Source: UBA4416 sp020846025 (GTDB taxonomy: Bacteria; Bacteroidota; Bacteroidia; B-17B0; Aurantibacillaceae). From it: 8,425 bases of DNA. Position numbers and translations under genes: made by a program. This document shows, piece by piece, positions 6,333 to 8,425 of the stretch (the stretch's first letter is position 1; each line of letters starts with the position of its first letter). The notes beneath the pieces were generated by a model. The model worked only from the letters and a program-made list of their open reading frames with translations. It did no database searches and was not told where the DNA came from. The stretch lies in NCBI GenBank assembly GCA_963169295.1, contig CAUJDD010000061.1, forward strand, positions 1-8,425, given 5' to 3'.

Positions 6333-7850
6333 TTATTTACGTTTTTTTAACTCATCAATTTCTTTTTTCATGCCCACCATTAAAATGGTCATTTCCTCAA
6401 TTTTTTTAACCAATAATTTGTTTATCTCTCCTAAATCGAGGTTTTCTTTTTCTACTTCGGCAGCAGAAGGCATTTCGGGTAAACGTTTATTAGCTAAATA
6501 AAACTTTTCTATATCATACAAATTTGTAACCTTATAATCGCTGTCAAACACATAATCAGGAAAATTTGTAACCATAACTTTCATGTGCCTTGCGTAAGTT
6601 TCGCCATTGCTTTTTACCCTAAATTCAGTTTTACCTGTATTTTTATTAAAAACATCTATGGCGTTTTTATTTGCATCGCTTAATATTTTCACACCATCAT
6701 TATTCCACGCATCTACGGTTAGCCTGTAAGTTGGGTTATCTGTACCAATTCCCACCATTCCGTCATCAGCAAGAAAAAACAAATAATTAGAAGAGTTTGA
6801 ACTTCCAAATGGTTTCCAAAAATTTAGCCCAGATTTAGTAAATTGTGTAGGAGCATATTCAATACCCCAATCGCCATAAGAACTAACGCCTCCGTCAAAA
6901 ACAATCATGGGTCCGCCAAATGTATTAAATCCTGAAAGCCTAAGAGCTCCTTGATGAAACTTGTATTCAGCACCGCCTGTATTACTTGCTAATGAAGTCC
7001 CAAAACCTATTGTTCCATCAGTTTTAAACCATGCTCGTTTTACATTATTTGATTTAAGAATAAACTCATAATCATTACATGTTCCTACTTCAGCATCGCT
7101 TACGCTACCTCCAGTATAACTGTAAGGAAAAAAATTATCTCCTCCCCAACTCCACTGTGGAGCCATAGGCGCACAACCTGAACTCGGAGGTCCTTTAAGT
7201 AAGGTGCCATTTGAACTTATAAATATAGGCGAGATAGCATCTGCACTTGAAAGTGAGGATAAAATAAGAGAACCTGAAATTTTAGCATTTCCAGTAACAT
7301 CTAGTGCTTCTTGTGGACTATTACCAATACCAAATTTAGTTCCTGTAGGTAAAGAGAATGTATTTCCTGAACCTGTTAGCGGAGCTAACGGAGAACCATT
7401 TATCATTAATTGCGTTGCGTTAATTGTACCATTAACATCAAGTTTATATTGAGGATTTGTATTTGAAATACCAACATTTGCACCTGCGTTAATTAAAATA
7501 TTACTCGGCGAATTTACTGCAACTGTTGGCCACAATTCAATATTATGAGCGTTATATTGAATACTCATAATTTTATGCTGATTACTATTTGTACCTATTT
7601 TAATTTCGCCCGATTGAATACCATAACGAAAATTAGAAAAATCTCTATCCTTAAAAATTATTTGATTGTATTGTTGTGGGTTTCCAAAATTAAAAACTTC
7701 ATCACCCTGATTGAGCGTTGTTCCTATTTGAAAAGGAACAGAAGGGGTGGTTGTCCCTATACCCACGTTTCCTGTTGAAGGAAATATGTTTGTTTGGGCA
7801 AATGCAAATACACTGAAAATGCTGAATAAAAAAGTAATTAATTTTTTCAT
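6333..7850 (-). CDS. VGIGT-repeat tail-fibre-like secreted protein with C-terminal coiled coil
   Basis: Predicted exported surface protein of 505 residues, first gene of the operon. The signal peptide is 1-18 (cleavage before QTN). Fibre-type repeats 'G.VGIGT..P...L.V.G' recur at about 27-43 (NVGIGTTTP), 125-141 (NVGISNTNPQYKLDVNG), 173-187 (FGIGNSPQEALDVTG), 280-306 (IGFGTSL, then LRLSG) and 365-380 (MVGIGTDNPTYRLTVD). The C-terminal 70 residues (FYLANKRLPEMPSAAEVEKE, then LGEINKLLVKKIEEM) are the end module common to many Bacteroidota VGIGT proteins, with a heptad-like helix at about 472-505 likely to trimerise the fibre. There is no Asp/His S74 chaperone motif and no T9SS sorting tail, so the export route is uncertain. 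The ATG follows an A/T-rich leader. Its stop is 2 bp before the hydrolase start. A role as adhesin or structural fibre is inferred from family resemblance. Confidence 0.8.
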   Translation of the reverse strand: MKKLITFLFSIFSVFAFAQTNIFPSTGNVGIGTTTPSVPFQIGTTLNQGDEVFNFGNPQQYNQIIFKDRDFSNFRYGIQSGEIKIGTNSNQHKIMSIQYNAHNIELWPTVAVNSPSNILINAGANVGISNTNPQYKLDVNGTINATQLMINGSPLAPLTGSGNTFSLPTGTKFGIGNSPQEALDVTGNAKISGSLILSSLSSADAISPIFISSNGTLLKGPPSSGCAPMAPQWSWGGDNFFPYSYTGGSVSDAEVGTCNDYEFILKSNNVKRAWFKTDGTIGFGTSLASNTGGAEYKFHQGALRLSGFNTFGGPMIVFDGGVSSYGDWGIEYAPTQFTKSGLNFWKPFGSSNSSNYLFFLADDGMVGIGTDNPTYRLTVDAWNNDGVKILSDANKNAIDVFNKNTGKTEFRVKSNGETYARHMKVMVTNFPDYVFDSDYKVTNLYDIEKFYLANKRLPEMPSAAEVEKENLDLGEINKLLVKKIEEMTILMVGMKKEIDELKKRK

Positions 7851-8006
7851 TTTATTTTTTTAATGATTACTAAAAAATGATGGTTAATAAATGTAGAGAG
7901 TATAAATATTTTAAGAAACTACGAGTAAATGTATCACTATTTATAGGATAAAACAAATTTTTAGCACAATAAATTCTTTTTATTTTAAGAAAAGAACTCT
8001 AACCTG

Positions 8007-8030
8007 TTTAGAAATATGTATGTTTCTAAA
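8007..8030. promoter_or_regulatory. Interrupted palindrome, possible operator
   Basis: TTTAGAAA (8007-8014) and TTTCTAAA (8023-8030) are perfect inverted repeats separated by TATGTATG, giving a symmetric 8-8-8 layout. It lies about 160 bp upstream of the operon's first ATG and has no T-run, so it is more like a dimer-binding site than a terminator. The regulator is unknown. Confidence 0.4.
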
Positions 8031-8063
8031 TATTACTATGGTAATTCCATACTAATAGGACAT

Positions 8064-8107
8064 AGTGTATAGATGAAGTATAGATAGTGTATGGACAATG
8101 TATGATT
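8064..8107. repeat. Four imperfect 11-bp direct repeats upstream of the operon
   Basis: The units AGTGTATAGAT, GAAGTATAGAT, AGTGTATGGAC and AATGTATGATT follow each other without gaps, and the core GTAT recurs exactly every 11 bp (8067, 8078, 8089, 8100). A spacing of about one helical turn places all copies on nearly the same DNA face, as expected for cooperative binding of a regulator. The first and third units are the most alike and lie 22 bp apart. It may also be a simple degenerate minisatellite. Confidence 0.5.
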
Positions 8108-8210
8108 TTGCTAAACAATAATAAGAACTAAAAGATTTGCCAACGCTCGAAAAAAAAACTAAAAACGTAGGACAGTAGAACTAAAAAAAGTTTAGCTTTG
8201 TAGTACGCAC

Positions 8211-8296
8211 TACTTACAACAGCAGTTTGGTGTCAGCTGCGGAAAACACTAAACTTGCTACGCCGCCGAACACCAAGCTGCAATACGTCAGGTTGT
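8211..8296 (+). repeat. E3: attC-like imperfect palindrome at the right cassette boundary
   Basis: The arms 8222-8233 and 8270-8281 pair at 11 of 12 positions plus one T-G wobble; GCGG (8239-8242) can extend the stem by pairing with CCGC (8263-8266) across an internal loop. The left edge is TACTTACAAC (8211-8220), spacer A, GC. The right edge is GC, spacer AATAC (8282-8286), GTCAGGTTGT. The left edge is the exact reverse complement of the sequence leaving E2. The exit box begins GTC, where E1 and E2 have GTT, the one departure from the shared pattern. Confidence 0.7.
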
Positions 8297-8425
8297 GAAA
8301 AAACTAGCGATTTAAATTATTACTGAGAAAATCGGTTTGTAAAAAAATAGTAGGCTTGCATAATTACGTTATAACGATAGCATTTTTTTAAGCTGCCATT
8401 TTTGTTTCAAAAAATAAAGTTCGTA
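8297..8425. other. Right edge: start of the next segment, no gene seen
   Basis: AT-rich sequence following E3 and presumably the beginning of another cassette-like segment. It contains the perfect 10-bp palindrome CGTTATAACG at 8367-8376 and short A and T runs. No start codon with a supported ORF is visible before the window ends. Confidence 0.3.

Larger units (their letters stand above)
7851..8205 (-). promoter_or_regulatory. Upstream region of the operon, promoter not located
   Basis: About 355 bp of AT-rich DNA without a gene, between the first operon gene and E3. It must hold the operon promoter if the unit is self-sufficient, because nothing reads leftward from E3 within the window. I searched the minus strand for TAnnTTTG with TTG about 19 to 25 bp before it. 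The best partial match, around 7963-7972, has wrong internal spacing and no -33 box. The region contains the dyad at 8007-8030 and the 11-bp repeats at 8064-8107. Confidence 0.35.
1176..8287. mobile_element. Cassette-like segment 2 (about 7.1 kb, carrying a minus-strand operon)
   Basis: The segment is bounded by GTTGTAAGTA (1175-1184) leaving E2 and its perfect 10-nt reverse complement TACTTACAAC (8211-8220) entering E3. With one mismatch the match extends to 15 nt (1175-1189 against 8206-8220). By the logic used for segment 1 this is one mobile unit. It contains four intact genes and a gene stub, all oriented against the direction of the boundary elements, so the E3 site lies upstream of the operon. 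Its size and gene orientation are atypical of integron cassettes, which usually carry one ORF in the forward direction. The end match is seen; mobility is inferred. Confidence 0.5.

Noticed and set aside
1..8425. CRISPR array, tRNA, rRNA or transposase
   Set aside because: There are no regularly spaced identical repeats, no cloverleaf-like or rRNA-like sequence, and no ORF with transposase or recombinase character.

Overview
The window looks like AT-rich DNA of a Bacteroidota (Flavobacteriia/Chitinophagia-type) bacterium. Two proteins end in a Por-secretion (type IX secretion, T9SS type A) C-terminal sorting domain. One protein has SprB-like repeat sequence, another is a 'VGIGT'-repeat surface protein of the kind common in this phylum, and the starts sit behind A/T-rich leaders with no Shine-Dalgarno sequence. 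No housekeeping gene is present; this is accessory, cell-surface DNA.

Layout. Left edge: an imperfect palindrome (E1, 45-146). Then one + strand gene (372-977) for a small T9SS-exported SprB-repeat-like protein. A second, larger palindrome (E2, 999-1184) follows 21 bp after its stop. Next come a + strand intrinsic terminator (1284-1306) and about 270 bp without a convincing gene. The rest is a minus-strand operon, read right to left: a VGIGT-repeat surface protein (7850-6333), a 1085-residue secreted alpha/beta-hydrolase-like T9SS protein (6330-3073), lipoprotein B (3076-2393, ATGA overlap with the hydrolase), its tandem duplicate lipoprotein A (2343-1675), and a 16-codon stub of a third copy (1625-1575). 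Upstream of the operon are a 24-bp dyad and four 11-bp direct repeats that may be regulatory. A third palindrome (E3, 8211-8296) lies near the right edge.

Main discovery. E1, E2 and E3 have different sequences but one architecture in one orientation: AAC-A-GC, stem, loop, stem, GC-A(A/T)AC-GT(T/C). The sequence leaving one element is the reverse complement of the sequence entering the NEXT element: GTTAGCACT (138-146) against AGTGCTAAC (999-1007), and GTTGTAAGTA (1175-1184) against TACTTACAAC (8211-8220). Integron gene cassettes show this signature, because the R' box at a cassette's start pairs with the R'' box of its own attC at its end. The window therefore appears to hold two complete consecutive cassette-like segments of about 1.04 kb and 7.1 kb. 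The first has the canonical layout (one ORF followed by an attC-like site). The second is very large and carries a whole operon in the opposite orientation. The strand spacers (1 nt against 5 nt) differ from a textbook attC, and no integrase is visible, so the recombinase and exact system are unknown.

The operon products are all predicted to be exported or anchored at the surface. Lipoprotein B contains a run of 14 G in its coding strand, a candidate phase-variation switch. The A/B pair is a mosaic of near-identical ends and a strongly diverged middle.
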